From the NCBI RefSeq assembly GCF_016031655.1, contig NZ_JACCHQ010000004.1, forward strand, positions 62,001-126,000: 64,000 nt of DNA. Direction: 5' to 3'. The notes under the pieces are model-generated. The model was not told the origin of the DNA. It ran no database searches and saw only the letters and a list, made by a program, of their open reading frames with translations. The position numbers were made by a program, and so were the translations under genes. This document shows positions 1-9,517 of the stretch, piece after piece; the first letter of the stretch is position 1, and each line of letters opens with the position of its first letter. This DNA comes from Bradyrhizobium glycinis. GTDB lineage: Bacteria; Pseudomonadota; Alphaproteobacteria; Rhizobiales; Xanthobacteraceae.

Positions 1-2
1 TC

Positions 3-59
3 GAGAAATCGACCCAGGTCCTGAACCGCACCGTCGGCAACGGCATCGCGATCGGCTGA
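3..59 (+). CDS. zapA: C-terminal end of a probable cell division protein ZapA (partial)
   Basis: Only the last 18 codons are present, running from the window edge to a TGA at 57-59. The readable tail ends in TQVLNRTVGNGIAIG, which resembles the C-terminus of alphaproteobacterial ZapA, the small coiled-coil protein that stabilises FtsZ rings. The position supports this, because zapA commonly sits just upstream of 6S RNA and the 5-formyltetrahydrofolate cyclo-ligase gene, as found here. The fragment is too short for a firm call. Confidence 0.5.
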   Translation, partial: EKSTQVLNRTVGNGIAIG

Positions 60-106
60 AGCTCTTCGGAAGACTCGATCAATTGTTGAGCTTGATGGCT
101 CCGCGC

Positions 107-478
107 CCCTTACCCTCCCCTGGAGGGAGGGAGGGTCGATCGCGCGCAGCGCGAGCGGGGTGGGGTGATCTCTCCCCACGGGCACTGTTCGAGTGGAGAG
201 ACTGTCACCCCACCCCGCATTTCGCTTCGCTCCATGCGTCACAACCCTCCCCCTCCAGGGCAGGGCAATCGCATTTGAATATTGCAGAGGTCGTCATGCC
301 CGGGCTTGTCCCGGGCATCCACGTTCTTTGTGCCGCGCGGAAAGACGTGGATGGCCGGGACAAGCCCGGCCATGACGCTGTGGAGACAGCCGGTGCCCAT
401 AGCCACATCTCATATGCGATAGCCCGGCCCCTCAAGGGGAGGGTAAGAAAGCGCAGCGGAGCCCGACCCTCTCGTCGC
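107..478. repeat. Composite palindromic intergenic repeat (two families nested)
   Basis: The outer element begins with CCCTCCCCTGGAGGG near 112 and returns as its inverted form near 243-262. It includes a GATCGCGCGCAGCGCGAGCGG segment that recurs at 2351-2521. A second family lies inside at about 294-377, with arms GGCTTGTCCCGGGCATCCACG and CGTGGATGGCCGGGACAAGCC, and recurs at 49372-49452. No gene is supported in this stretch; open frames across it are by-products of the GC-rich palindromes. Confidence 0.75.
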
Positions 479-509
479 ACTGGCGATTCGTCAGTATCGT
501 TGTTACATT

Positions 510-680
510 GCCCAGGCGAGGCTGCGACGTGCGTCAGGAGCCATATATCCCCGGGGCCTTATCGATCCTTTAGGGAACTGTCCCTGGCCGGGCCCGTGGG
601 CCCGGACATATGGTGCCCACCTACTTTCGTAGGGAACTCCGGGATCGAGTGCTTCAACGGCGTCCGCGGCTTCGCACTTT
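510..680 (+). ncRNA. ssrS: 6S RNA
   Basis: 6S RNA is a promoter-mimicking RNA that binds RNA polymerase holoenzyme. The region can fold as a long rod. GCGAGGCTGCGACG near 516-530 pairs with CGTCCGCGGCTTCGC near 661-675 as a terminal helix with a few mismatches and G-U pairs. CATATATCCCCGGGGCC near 542-558 pairs with GGGCCCGGACATATGG near 598-613. The gene precedes 5-formyltetrahydrofolate cyclo-ligase, a conserved linkage in many Proteobacteria. The ends are approximate. The call rests on fold, context and remembered similarity to the rhizobial RNA. Confidence 0.8.
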
Positions 681-729
681 CGTTTGCTTGCAATGAGTTC
701 TTGTCGAGTGGGGTCTACGACAAACCGGC

Positions 730-917
730 AGTGTCATGCCCCGGCTTGCCGTCTTCGCTGAAGCTTCGCCGGCCGAGCACCCGCGTTGGCCCGGCGTAGC
801 CTAGCGGAGCCGGGACCGGGGCATCCAGGACGCCGCGGCGTCGATGTTTGATCACTGGCGTCTCTGGAATACTGGATCGCCCGCCCAGTGCGCGAGGGCG
901 CACAAGGCGGGCGATGA
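730..917. repeat. Palindromic intergenic repeat upstream of 5-FCL
   Basis: ATGCCCCGGCTTGCCG near 734 is mirrored by GGACCGGGGCAT near 815-826. A second hairpin, ATCGCCCGCC with GGCGGGCGAT, lies at about 876-915. The unit resembles the element at 5467-5562, which also carries the CCAG-GAATACTGGAT type block. It reaches the 5' edge of the cyclo-ligase gene, so an in-frame ATG at 848 is probably spurious. Confidence 0.6.
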
Positions 918-934
918 CCGCGGAGCAAGCGCAC

Positions 935-1531
935 ATGCCGAACTCGAAATCCGAACTTCGTGCCAAAGCCCTCGCCAAGCGCGATGCGCTGAGCGAGAAG
1001 AAACGCATCGCTGCGGCCGCAAAGCTCGCCAAGCGCGGGCTGCCGTTCAAGCTGCTGCCCGGCAGCATCGTCTCCGGCTATTCGCCGATCCGCAGCGAGA
1101 TCGATCCGATGCCGCTGCTCACGAAGCTCGCGGAAGAGGGCGCCAGGCTCGCGCTGCCTTGCGTCACCGCGCGCGGCCAATCGCTGATCTTCCGCATCTT
1201 CCATCCGAACGACCGCCTGATGCTCGGCCCGCTCGGCATTCCCGAACCTTCACCTGCGGCGGCCGAAGTCATCCCCGACATCATGCTGACGCCGCTCGCC
1301 GCCTTCGACCGGCTCGGCCATCGCATCGGCTATGGCGCGGGCCATTACGATTTCACCTTCGCGCATTTGCGCAAGGCCAAGCACATCATCGGCATCGGCC
1401 TTGCGTTTGCAGCTCAGGAGATCGAGGCGGTTCCGGCACTATCCCACGACGTGGCGCTGGATTATGTGCTAACGGAATCGGACGTGTTCGATTTCCGGAG
1501 TTCTGAAGTTGCGCATTCTCTTCGTGGGTGA
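935..1531 (+). CDS. 5-formyltetrahydrofolate cyclo-ligase
   Basis: The enzyme converts 5-formyl-THF to 5,10-methenyl-THF with ATP, returning stored folate to the one-carbon pool. The 198-aa product has the family motif GYGAGHYDF (usual form GYGGGYYDR) near residue 138 and a basic N-terminus. The ATG at 935 was chosen because GGAG lies about 9 nt upstream and the N-terminus MPNSKSELR matches the family. In-frame ATGs at 848 and 914 fall in a palindromic repeat. The 3' end overlaps the next gene by 23 nt, suggesting translational coupling. The 6S RNA gene lies upstream. Confidence 0.93.
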   Translation: MPNSKSELRAKALAKRDALSEKKRIAAAAKLAKRGLPFKLLPGSIVSGYSPIRSEIDPMPLLTKLAEEGARLALPCVTARGQSLIFRIFHPNDRLMLGPLGIPEPSPAAAEVIPDIMLTPLAAFDRLGHRIGYGAGHYDFTFAHLRKAKHIIGIGLAFAAQEIEAVPALSHDVALDYVLTESDVFDFRSSEVAHSLRG

Positions 1532-2333
1532 CGTCGTCGGCCGTAGCGGGCGCGAGGCCGTTTCCGAACATCTGCCCGGCATGGTCAAGGACTGGTCGCT
1601 CGATCTCGTCGTCGTCAACGGCGAGAATTCGGCCGGCGGCTTCGGCATCACGGAAGCGATCTACCAGGAGTTTCTCGAGGCCGGCGCCGATGCGGTGACG
1701 CTCGGCAATCACTCCTGGGATCAGCGCGAGGCACTGGTGTTCATCGAACGCGCCGACCGCCTGGTGCGCCCCGCCAACTATCCGCGCGGCACGCCCGGCC
1801 GCGGCGCCGCCTTGGTCGAGACCAAGAATGGCAAGCACGCCCTCGTCATTAACGCGTTGGGCCGCGTCTTCATGACTCCGTTCGATGATCCCTTCGCGGC
1901 GCTCGAGCGCGAGCTCGGGGCCTGTCCGCTCGGTGTCGCCGCCGACGCCATCGTCGTCGATTTCCATTGCGAGGCTTCAAGCGAGAAGCAGGGCATCGGC
2001 TTCTTCTGCGACGGCCGCGCCAGCCTCGTCGTCGGCACGCACACGCATGTGCCGACGGCCGACCACCAGATCCTCTCAGGCGGCACCGCCTACATGACCG
2101 ACGCCGGCATGACCGGCGATTACGATTCCATCATCGGCATGCAGAAGGAAGAGCCGCTGCGCCGGTTCACATCAGGCATTCCGTCGAGCCGCTTCGAGCC
2201 GGCGGCCGGCACTGCGACGCTCAGCGGCGTCGCCGTGGAGACCGACGACACAACGGGCCTCGCGCTGCGCATCGCGCCGGTGCGCATCGGCGGAAGGCTG
2301 GAGCCGACGACGCCGAAGTTCTGGTTGAGCTAG
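1509..2333 (+). CDS. YmdB-family metallophosphoesterase (TIGR00282 type)
   Basis: The 274-aa cytosolic protein has the ordered metal-binding motifs of this family: GDVVGR (Asp8), NGEN (residues 37-40), GNHSWD (66-71), a DFHCEASSEK block near 150 and GTHTHVPTAD near 178. Characterised relatives hydrolyse 2',3'-cyclic nucleotides; the physiological substrate is uncertain. It starts with TTG at 1509 inside the end of the cyclo-ligase gene, so the two are probably cotranscribed. The length is normal for the family (about 265-280 aa). Confidence 0.9.
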   Translation: MRILFVGDVVGRSGREAVSEHLPGMVKDWSLDLVVVNGENSAGGFGITEAIYQEFLEAGADAVTLGNHSWDQREALVFIERADRLVRPANYPRGTPGRGAALVETKNGKHALVINALGRVFMTPFDDPFAALERELGACPLGVAADAIVVDFHCEASSEKQGIGFFCDGRASLVVGTHTHVPTADHQILSGGTAYMTDAGMTGDYDSIIGMQKEEPLRRFTSGIPSSRFEPAAGTATLSGVAVETDDTTGLALRIAPVRIGGRLEPTTPKFWLS

Positions 2334-2350
2334 CTGGCACGGCAATCGCC

Positions 2351-2521
2351 GCTGCCACCCTCCCCTGGAGGGGGAGGGTCGATCGCGCGCAGCGCGAGCG
2401 GGGTGGGGTGATCTCTCCACACGGGCAGTGCTGGATGTGGAAAGACCGTCACCCCACCCCGCCACGCAATCTCGCTGCGCTCGATCGCGTGCCGACCCTC
2501 CCCCTCCAGGGGAGGGTAAGA
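2351..2521. repeat. Long palindromic intergenic repeat
   Basis: CCCTCCCCTGGAGGGGGAGGG near 2358 is answered by CCCTCCCCCTCCAGGGGAGGG near 2497-2517. In between are GATCGCGCGCAGCGCGAGCGG and GGGTGGGGTGA, with the inverted CACCCCACCCCGCC. It is the second copy of the outer element at 107-478. It lies between convergent genes. The rest of 2522-2729 shows no gene or clear signal. Confidence 0.75.
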
Positions 2522-2729
2522 GGAGCGACACCTCGTCTAGTCCCCGCTGTGAGAGGGAAAGGCGGGCGCTCCGACATTTCGGAATAATAGCATTAATGCC
2601 CGTGTTTTGCCCGACGAGTCAAAGCGCGCCATAGCTGCCGGTAAGCCATTGATTCCGCACACCCCGGCTACTGTGCATGGGGTTGTTTTCGAGCTTTTTG
2701 TTTTGGGACGCTGGAGCGCCCTCGGGGTG

Positions 2730-4478
2730 CTACAGCTTGTAAGCCGTGCGGAAGCCGCCCCAGTGCCGGCCCTGCACGCGGATCGGGACGTCGATCTCGC
2801 GCATCATCACCGTGTTGCCGTTGCCCATGTCGCGCGCATAGCTCTGGACCAGGTAGGATCGCAGGTTGCGTGCGGCGGCGAGCCCCGCCGGATCGTTGAA
2901 GATGCGCCGGTTGCGGCTGTTGGCCGTATTCCAGGCGACGTCGCCGGGCCGCTGCGGATGCGAATAGATCTTGTTGTGCACCGGCAAAAAGCCGTTGCGG
3001 TCGACCATGGCGCAGAACGCCATCCGCGGCTCCCTCGCCAGAAAGGCTTCCTGGAACGGCGGCAAAGCGCGATCGGCCCAGTCGAGATATTTGGTGCGGT
3101 ATTGCTGCGGATTGGTGCCGGCGATTTCCACGTAGTCGGTGTCGAAGAGGTCGTCGATCTTGACCTCGCCGCGCGCAACCGCCTGCTCGAATAGCTTCGT
3201 CAGCGCATTGCCCGCCTCCATGGCGCGGGTGACGAACTCGGTGTTCTCCTCATGGATCGACCAGAGCTTGTCCTCGATCTTCTCGCTGAGCGCGGCGGTG
3301 GCGCCGACGAATTGCGCGCGGGCGCCGGCCTTGGATTGCTCGACCACGCGCAGCCGGCAGGCACCGATGTCCTCTAAGCTGCCTTCGATCGTCGCTTGCG
3401 CTGCGAGCCGGCCTGCGTCCGCGCCGCCGATCAGCACGCCGTCCATCGCGATTTCATAGACCGGCATCCCGCCGCGCGCGGTCTCGAATTTGAGGTGGCA
3501 GGGCAGCCGCTCGGTCTTGCGACGGTCGTCGTGCTCGCTCTGGCGCAGCAGCACCGCGCAGCGCGATTTCAGCTTCTGGGCGAAGGTGGTGACGGCCTTG
3601 CCGGCGCTGGCGACGCTTTCGCCATGGGACTCGGCCGCCTTGGTGGCCGCGTCGATCTCGGCCGCGCTCTCGCCGACCGAGACGATGAACTCCGAGGCGC
3701 TGGCGGCATTGCCGGAGACTTCGCTGGTCGTGGCATTCTGCTCGGCGACCGCGCCGTTGACGGTGTCGAACACCGGGCGGATCGCCTCGATCGCCTGCGA
3801 GATGCGGTGCACCGCCTCCGCCGAGCCGGCGGCGTCGCGCTGCAATGCGTCGATCTTCTTCGTGATTTCCTCGGTCGCGCTCTGAGTCTGCACCGCGAGC
3901 GCCTTGACCTCGGTGGCGACGACGGCAAAGCCTTTTCCAGCTGCGCCCGCGCGCGCGGCCTCGATCGTCGAGTTGAGCGCGAGCAGCGTGGTCTGCCGCG
4001 CGATCTGCGCGATCAGATTGACGACATTGCCGATGGCGGCGGAGGATTCGCGCAGGCGGTCGACATTGGCGCGGGCTTCCTGTGCGGCGGCGCTGGCCTC
4101 GTCGGCGAGCTTGCCGGCCTCGCGGACCTGCGCGCCGATGCCTTGCGCGGACTGGGTGAACTTGTCGGCGGCATGGGCGAAGGTGGAGGCGGTCGATTGC
4201 GCCGCGTTGGTCCGGCCGGTCAGGGCGTCGGTGCGGTCGCGAATGGCGGCGAGGGTCGCCGCGGTCGCCTCGGCGCCGCTGGCCACCGAATTGGCGGCGC
4301 GCTCGAGCTGGCGGATCATGGCGCCGAGCTCGAGTTCCAGCAGTTCCAGGATTTCCCGGGCCGAATCACTTTCGGCGGTCGGGGCGGGTGCGGAAGTAGC
4401 CGCCGGCTGCGCAGCCTCCGGGGCTGCCGCAGGCGCGGCCATGTCCGGCAGACGCTTCCGAAATAGTCCGAACGCCAT
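2730..4478 (-). CDS. Soluble methyl-accepting chemotaxis protein with a PilZ-like segment
   Basis: This 582-aa chemoreceptor has no obvious transmembrane segment, so it is probably cytoplasmic. A Pro/Ala-rich N-terminus is followed by long coiled coils and the signalling tip [20 protein letters not shown], the CheA/CheW contact hairpin. After it comes RRKTER and a short beta-rich stretch resembling a degenerate PilZ domain (RxxxR kept, DxSxxG altered to EIAMDG). The C-terminal sensor-like region contains [16 protein letters not shown] and ends near [13 protein letters not shown]. Start at 4478 (MAFGLFRKR) is preferred over ATG 4556 because AAGAGAGAG lies just upstream. It is convergent with the upstream genes and divergent from yebC. 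Confidence 0.88.
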   Translation of the reverse strand: MAFGLFRKRLPDMAAPAAAPEAAQPAATSAPAPTAESDSAREILELLELELGAMIRQLERAANSVASGAEATAATLAAIRDRTDALTGRTNAAQSTASTFAHAADKFTQSAQGIGAQVREAGKLADEASAAAQEARANVDRLRESSAAIGNVVNLIAQIARQTTLLALNSTIEAARAGAAGKGFAVVATEVKALAVQTQSATEEITKKIDALQRDAAGSAEAVHRISQAIEAIRPVFDTVNGAVAEQNATTSEVSGNAASASEFIVSVGESAAEIDAATKAAESHGESVASAGKAVTTFAQKLKSRCAVLLRQSEHDDRRKTERLPCHLKFETARGGMPVYEIAMDGVLIGGADAGRLAAQATIEGSLEDIGACRLRVVEQSKAGARAQFVGATAALSEKIEDKLWSIHEENTEFVTRAMEAGNALTKLFEQAVARGEVKIDDLFDTDYVEIAGTNPQQYRTKYLDWADRALPPFQEAFLAREPRMAFCAMVDRNGFLPVHNKIYSHPQRPGDVAWNTANSRNRRIFNDPAGLAAARNLRSYLVQSYARDMGNGNTVMMREIDVPIRVQGRHWGGFRTAYKL

Positions 4479-4697
4479 CAGCTCTCTCTTGTTGGGGAAC
4501 GGTCGGGCGCTATTTTCGCAAGTCGGAATGAAATCAGGGTTAACAGTGCCCGACATCTAGGCAGGCGCCGTTACGGCGGCTACCTTTACAGGGCTACCTC
4601 AGGAGCAGCCGAGCCCTTTGATTCCGGTGGGTTGGCGGCCTATAAGGCCGCGCTTCCCGCACTTACCTTGACGCACGCTTCCTTCACGAGACCACGC

Positions 4698-5444
4698 ATG
4701 GCCGGACATTCCCAATTCAAGAACATCATGCACCGCAAGGGGCGGCAGGATGCCCAGAAGTCCAAGATCTTCGGCAAGCTGGCGCGTGAAATCACCGTCG
4801 CCGCCAAGCTGGGCACCCCCGACCCCGCCATGAACCCGCGCCTGCGCGCCGCCGTGATCGCGGCCCGCCAGGAGAACATGCCGAAGGACAATATCGAGCG
4901 CGCTATCAAGAAGGCGATCGGCAGCGACGGCGAGAACTATGACGAGATCCGCTACGAGGGCTACGGCCCCGGCGGGGTCGCCGTCATCGTCGAGGCGCTG
5001 ACCGACAATCGCAACCGCGCCGCCTCCGACATCCGCTCCTTCTTCACCAAGTCCGGCGGCAATCTCGGCGAAACCGGCTCGGTCTCCTTCATGTTCGACC
5101 GCACCGGCATCATCGAATACGACCGCAGCGTCGCCTCTGACGACGCCGTGCTGGACGCCGCCATCGAGGCCGGCGCCGACGATGTGGTCTCGGGCGAGAA
5201 CGGTCACGAAATCTACGCCTCGACCGAAAGCTATCGCGATGTCGCCAAGGCGCTGGAAGCCAAGTTCGGCGAGCCGCGCAAGGCCGCGCTGATCTGGAAG
5301 CCGCAGAACACGGTTGCGGTCGACGACGAGACCGGCGAGAAGCTCTTGAAGCTGATGGACCTGCTTAACGAGCACGACGACGTCCAGAACGTCTACGCCA
5401 ATTTCGAGGTGTCGGACGCGCTGATGGCGAAGATGGGCGGCTGA
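4698..5444 (+). CDS. YebC/PmpR-family protein (regulator or translation factor)
   Basis: The 248-aa protein begins [18 protein letters not shown], the near-invariant start of the YebC family. It continues with the family blocks [14 protein letters not shown] and [12 protein letters not shown]. YebC proteins are cytosolic; members have been described as DNA-binding regulators and, more recently, as factors that help ribosomes through proline stretches. Linkage to ruvCAB is conserved in many bacteria. An upstream in-frame ATG at 4632 would add 22 non-conserved residues and was rejected. Confidence 0.95.
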   Translation: MAGHSQFKNIMHRKGRQDAQKSKIFGKLAREITVAAKLGTPDPAMNPRLRAAVIAARQENMPKDNIERAIKKAIGSDGENYDEIRYEGYGPGGVAVIVEALTDNRNRAASDIRSFFTKSGGNLGETGSVSFMFDRTGIIEYDRSVASDDAVLDAAIEAGADDVVSGENGHEIYASTESYRDVAKALEAKFGEPRKAALIWKPQNTVAVDDETGEKLLKLMDLLNEHDDVQNVYANFEVSDALMAKMGG

Positions 5445-5466
5445 GCCAGCTCCGAATTCCGCTGTC

Positions 5467-5562
5467 GTGGCCCGGCTCGACCGGGCGACCCAGTATTCCA
5501 GAGAGGTCAGAGGGATACGGATAAGCCGCGGCGTACTGGATACCCCGCTTTCGCGGGGTATG
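5467..5562. repeat. Palindromic intergenic repeat with strong terminal hairpin
   Basis: The element ends in GATACCCCGC-TTTC-GCGGGGTATGA, a 10-bp perfect stem with a TTTC loop at about 5538-5561. It opens with GGCCCGGCTCGACCGGGCGACC and a CAGTATTCCAGAG block, resembling the repeat at 730-917. It could also act as a transcription barrier between yebC and ruvC, but no T-run follows. Confidence 0.6.
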
Positions 5563-5672
5563 ACGACGGAATGTGGAGTGGGCGGTGGTGCTCACCCGAG
5601 ATACCCCACTTCCCCTGTTACTTCCGTTCTGTTTCTGTTTCCCTCGCGGCGGCCAGCCGCTATCACTGGCCC

Positions 5673-6200
5673 ATGACTGCGCTCCCGATTCGTGGCCCCG
5701 TTCGCATCATCGGCATCGACCCCGGCCTGCGCCGCACCGGCTGGGGCGTGATTGAGGCCGAGGGCAATCGCCTGACCTACGTCGCCTGCGGCTCGGTGGA
5801 ACCGGCGGACGATCTGCCCTTGTCGAGCCGGCTGCTCGCGATCCATGAAGGGCTCGCTTCCGTCTTGTCCGATCACCGGCCGGTGGAAGCGGCGGTCGAG
5901 CAGACCTTCGTCAACAAGGACGGCGTTGCGACGCTGAAGCTTGGCCAGGCCCGCGGCGTCGCCATGCTGGCGCCTGCAATGTTCGGCATCTCTGTCGCCG
6001 AATACGCACCGAACCAGGTCAAGAAGACGGTGGTCGGCGCCGGCCACGCCGACAAGCAACAGATCGCGATGATGTTGAAGATCCTGCTGCCGAAAGCCGA
6101 GCCGCCGTCCGCGGACGCCGCCGACGCGCTCGCCATCGCCATCACCCATGCCCATCACCGCCAGAGCACGGCGCTCCGGCTGAAGGTGGTGGGGATATGA
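5673..6200 (+). CDS. ruvC: Holliday junction endodeoxyribonuclease RuvC
   Basis: RuvC is the dimeric resolvase that cleaves Holliday junctions after RuvAB migration. The 175-aa product has the first catalytic acidic motif in [12 protein letters not shown] (Asp16), the second in AAVEQTF and the C-terminal pair in [16 protein letters not shown]. The length is standard. ATG 5673 matches family N-termini; the longer frame from 5571 runs into repeat DNA. The stop overlaps the ruvA ATG (ATGA), so the genes are coupled. Confidence 0.97.
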   Translation: MTALPIRGPVRIIGIDPGLRRTGWGVIEAEGNRLTYVACGSVEPADDLPLSSRLLAIHEGLASVLSDHRPVEAAVEQTFVNKDGVATLKLGQARGVAMLAPAMFGISVAEYAPNQVKKTVVGAGHADKQQIAMMLKILLPKAEPPSADAADALAIAITHAHHRQSTALRLKVVGI

Positions 6201-6814
6201 TCGGCAAGCTCAAGGGCCTGATCGATTCCTACGGCGAGGATTTCGTCATCCTCGACGTCGGCGGCGTCGGCTATCAGGTGCATTGCTCCTCGCGCACCTT
6301 GCAGCATCTGCCCTCGCCGGGCGAGGCGGCCGTGCTGTCGATCGAGACCTATGTCCGCGAGGACCAGATCAAGCTGTTCGGCTTCCGCACCGACCAGGAG
6401 CGCGAATGGTTTCGCCTGCTCCAGACCGTGCAGGGCGTCGGCGCCAAGGTCGCGCTGGCCGTGCTCGGCACGCTGTCGCCAGCCGATCTCGCCAATGCGA
6501 TTGCGCTGCGCGACAAGGCCGCGGTGGCGCGCACGCCTGGCGTCGGCCCCAAGGTCGCCGAGCGCATCGTCACCGAATTGAAGGACAAGGCGCCGGCCTT
6601 CGCCAACGTCGATCCCGCCGTCGTGCATCTTGCCGGCGCCGTCGACGATCAGCGCGCGCCGCGGCCCGTGGCGGATGCGATCTCCGCGCTGGTCAATCTC
6701 GGCTACGGCCAGCCGCAGGCCGCCGCGGCGATTGCATCCGCATCGCGCAGTGCGGGCGAGGGCGCCGAGACGGCGCAGCTGATCCGGCTGGGCCTGAAGG
6801 AGCTCGCGAAGTGA
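6197..6814 (+). CDS. ruvA: Holliday junction branch migration protein RuvA
   Basis: This 205-aa DNA-binding subunit forms the tetramer that holds the junction for RuvB. The N-terminus [21 protein letters not shown] is the OB-fold domain. [16 protein letters not shown] and [19 protein letters not shown] are the two helix-hairpin-helix motifs. The C-terminal domain contains [12 protein letters not shown], which contacts RuvB. It overlaps ruvC by 4 nt and ruvB by 4 nt in one operon. Confidence 0.97.
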   Translation: MIGKLKGLIDSYGEDFVILDVGGVGYQVHCSSRTLQHLPSPGEAAVLSIETYVREDQIKLFGFRTDQEREWFRLLQTVQGVGAKVALAVLGTLSPADLANAIALRDKAAVARTPGVGPKVAERIVTELKDKAPAFANVDPAVVHLAGAVDDQRAPRPVADAISALVNLGYGQPQAAAAIASASRSAGEGAETAQLIRLGLKELAK

Positions 6815-7869
6815 GCGATCCCAAACCCAGCCGCATGGTCTCGCCCGAGCGCCGCAGCGATGATGTCGGCGACACCGCGCTGCGGCCGCAATCGCTGTCG
6901 GACTTCGTCGGCCAGCAGCAGGCGCGCAAGAACCTCTCGATCTTCATCGAAGCGGCGCGCAAGCGCGGCGAGGCGCTGGATCACGTGCTGTTCGTCGGTC
7001 CCCCGGGGCTCGGCAAGACCACGCTGGCGCAGATCGTCGCCAAGGAGCTCGGCGTCGGCTTCCGCGCCACCTCGGGTCCTGTCATCGCCAAGGCCGGCGA
7101 TCTTGCCGCCCTCTTGACCAATCTCGAGGAGCGCGACGTGCTCTTCATCGACGAGATCCATCGCCTCAGCCCGGCGGTGGAAGAGGTGCTCTATCCCGCG
7201 ATGGAGGATTTTCAGCTCGACCTCATCATCGGCGAGGGCCCGGCGGCGCGTTCGGTCAAGATCGAGCTGTCGAAATTCACGCTCGTCGGCGCCACCACGC
7301 GCGCCGGCCTGCTCACCAATCCCTTGCGCGACCGTTTCGGCATTCCGGTGCGGCTCAACTTCTACACGATCGAGGAGTTGGAGAGCATCGTCAGCCGCGG
7401 CGCGCGTGTGCTCAACGTCGGCATGAGCGCGGACGGCGCCAACGAGATCGCGCGCCGCGCCCGCGGCACGCCCCGCATCGCCGGCCGCCTGCTCCGCCGC
7501 GTGCGCGATTTCGCCTCGGCGGCCGATGCCGACAAGATCGACCGTGAGATCGCCGACCACGCGCTGAGCGCGCTCGAGGTCGACGCCGCGGGGCTGGACG
7601 CGATGGATCGACGCTATCTCTCGACCATCGCGCTCAACTATGGCGGCGGCCCGGTCGGCGTCGAGACGATGGCTGCGGCCTTGTCGGAGCCGCGCGATGC
7701 CATCGAGGACATCATCGAACCTTATCTGATCCAGTGCGGCTATCTGCAGCGCACGCCGCGCGGCCGCCTGCTGACCTCGCACGCCTTCCGCCATCTCGGT
7801 CTCGCCGAGCCCTCGCGCGATGCGGCGGCGCAGTTCGGCCTGTTCGGCACGGATGGCAGCGACGAGTGA
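6811..7869 (+). CDS. ruvB: Holliday junction branch migration helicase RuvB
   Basis: This is the 352-aa AAA+ motor that drives branch migration. It has Walker [10 protein letters not shown], Walker B LFIDEIHR, sensor I VGATTRAG and the arginine-finger region PLRDRFGIP, followed by a winged-helix end with YLQRTPRGR. The GTG start at 6811 overlaps the ruvA stop (GTGA). This gives the usual beginning [18 protein letters not shown] starts further upstream belong to another frame's extension into ruvA. Confidence 0.97.
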   Translation: MSDPKPSRMVSPERRSDDVGDTALRPQSLSDFVGQQQARKNLSIFIEAARKRGEALDHVLFVGPPGLGKTTLAQIVAKELGVGFRATSGPVIAKAGDLAALLTNLEERDVLFIDEIHRLSPAVEEVLYPAMEDFQLDLIIGEGPAARSVKIELSKFTLVGATTRAGLLTNPLRDRFGIPVRLNFYTIEELESIVSRGARVLNVGMSADGANEIARRARGTPRIAGRLLRRVRDFASAADADKIDREIADHALSALEVDAAGLDAMDRRYLSTIALNYGGGPVGVETMAAALSEPRDAIEDIIEPYLIQCGYLQRTPRGRLLTSHAFRHLGLAEPSRDAAAQFGLFGTDGSDE

Positions 7870-7999
7870 TCTGCAGAAACCGCTCGCCATTCCGGCTTTG
7901 ATGAATTTCCGTTTACCTCGTGCAGACGATCTGCACGAACGCACCCCAATTCCGCTCCAATCGGATATCATCAAGACGCCGCATCATCATCGGGCTTCC

Positions 8000-8920
8000 A
8001 TGATCACGCGCCGTCATCTCATCCGTTCCATCGGCGGCCTGTCCGCCCTCGGCGTCTCGACCGCCGCCTACGGCGTCGGTGTCGAGCCGGTGCTACGCCT
8101 CCGCGTCACGCGCTATCATCCGAAGCCGCGGCAGTGGCCGGCGGATCTTCCGCTGAAGATTGCCGCCATCGCCGACATCCATGCCTGCGATCCCTGGATG
8201 TCGCTGGAGCGCATCGAGGGCATCGTCGACCGTACCAACGCGCTCAACGCCGATCTCATCGTGCTGCTCGGCGACTATGTCGCTGGCCTTCACCACGTCA
8301 CGCGCTTCATTCCGTCGCGCGAATGGGCAAGGGTGCTGGCGCGCCTGAAGGCGCCCCTCGGCGTCCATGCCGTCATGGGCAATCACGACTATTGGGATGA
8401 CAGGACCGTGCAGCAGGCAGGGCACGGACCGACCATGGCGCATCGTGCGCTGGAGACGGCCGGCATCCCCGTCTACGAGAACGATGTCGTGCGCCTCACC
8501 AAGGACGGCCGGCCGTTCTGGCTCGCCGGCCTCGGCGATCAGCTCGCGTTCCTGCCGGCGCGCCGGTTTCGGAACGTGATGCGCTTCGGTGCCGATGATC
8601 TCAATGCTACGCTGGCGAAGATCACCGACGATGCGCCGGTCATCCTGCTCGCGCACGAGCCTAATATCGCGCCGCTCGTGCCCGCGCGCGTTGCGCTGCA
8701 ACTGTCCGGCCATACCCATGGCGGCCAGGTCCGCCTGCTTGGCTGGTCGCCGGCCGTCGCGCCCAAGAACGGCCTGCGGCTCGCCTATGGCCACTTCCGC
8801 CTGAAATGCGATCTCATCGTCTCCGGCGGCCTCGGCTGCAGCATCATGCCGCTCCGCGTCGGCGTGCCGCCGGAGATCGTCGAGGTGACGCTGGGAAGGT
8901 CAGGACTGGTTGTGTCCTAA
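8000..8920 (+). CDS. Exported or membrane-anchored metallophosphoesterase (YaeI/YkuE type)
   Basis: The 306-aa calcineurin-like phosphoesterase starts MITRRHLIRSIGGLSALGV, a twin-arginine-like signal. Metal motifs are IADIHACDPW, LLGDYV, MGNHDYWDD and LSGHTHGGQVR, in the usual order. Relatives act on phospholipid or lipid-A precursors at the membrane; the substrate here is not known. The start at 8000 avoids 60 upstream residues that overlap the 3' end of ruvB. Confidence 0.88.
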   Translation: MITRRHLIRSIGGLSALGVSTAAYGVGVEPVLRLRVTRYHPKPRQWPADLPLKIAAIADIHACDPWMSLERIEGIVDRTNALNADLIVLLGDYVAGLHHVTRFIPSREWARVLARLKAPLGVHAVMGNHDYWDDRTVQQAGHGPTMAHRALETAGIPVYENDVVRLTKDGRPFWLAGLGDQLAFLPARRFRNVMRFGADDLNATLAKITDDAPVILLAHEPNIAPLVPARVALQLSGHTHGGQVRLLGWSPAVAPKNGLRLAYGHFRLKCDLIVSGGLGCSIMPLRVGVPPEIVEVTLGRSGLVVS

Positions 8921-8988
8921 CACGCTTGCGCGTCCGGCTGTTTTTAAGCAAAACGAGCCGGTTACCGATAAGCGAAGAGGCTCGCGAC

Positions 8989-9438
8989 GTGACAGCTCAT
9001 CTCGACGGCGAGATCCGCGACGGCCGCCACCACATGCAGGTCCGGGTCTATTACGAGGACACGGACTTTTCCGGGATCGTCTATCATGCCAATTACCTGC
9101 GCTACATGGAGCGCGGACGCACCAATCATCTCAGGCTGATGGGCGCCGAGCAGCAGGTGCTGTTCGAGCAGACCGAGACGGACGGTGCGGGCTTTGCCTT
9201 CGTGGTGCGTTCGATGCATCTGGACTTCTTGAAGCCCGCGCGAATGGATGACGTGCTCGATGTCGTGACCTGGCCGGTCGCGGTGAAGGGGGCGTCCATC
9301 ATGCTGGCGCAGGAGGTGCGGCGCGGCCACCACGTGCTGGTGAAAGCCGAGGTCCGCGTTGCCTTCATCAGCGGCGGTCGCGCCCAGCCGATCCCGAAAT
9401 CGATCCGCCAACTGATGAAGGCCGATCTGGTTTCGTGA
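8989..9438 (+). CDS. ybgC: Tol-Pal-associated acyl-CoA thioesterase YbgC
   Basis: This 149-aa hotdog-fold thioesterase carries the family signature [24 protein letters not shown], whose Asp is catalytic. The GTG start at 8989 has GAAGAGG about 8 nt upstream; a longer frame from 8806 overlaps the previous gene. YbgC usually heads the tol-pal operon, but tolQ lies 49 kb away here. Confidence 0.93.
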   Translation: MTAHLDGEIRDGRHHMQVRVYYEDTDFSGIVYHANYLRYMERGRTNHLRLMGAEQQVLFEQTETDGAGFAFVVRSMHLDFLKPARMDDVLDVVTWPVAVKGASIMLAQEVRRGHHVLVKAEVRVAFISGGRAQPIPKSIRQLMKADLVS

Positions 9439-9517
9439 TCGCTCGATAGCGGATGGCCTATCGACTCCGCCAATTGCGACGATACATTCGCGGTCCCGAT
9501 CAACCGATGAGGCCACC

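Noticed and set aside
83..799. A 238-codon frame across the region before 5-FCL
   Set aside because: It runs through palindromic repeats and the 6S RNA, has no known family resemblance and no ribosome site.
848..934. Earlier ATG start for the cyclo-ligase
   Set aside because: These codons lie in a palindromic repeat; ATG 935 has GGAG at a good distance and family-like sequence.
3396..4466. Long plus-strand frame opposite the chemoreceptor gene
   Set aside because: It is the antisense shadow of a GC-rich coding region; the minus-strand product has clear family motifs.
5538..5561. Hairpin read as a rho-independent terminator of yebC
   Set aside because: It has no T-run and is part of a repeat element, so it is listed only as a repeat.
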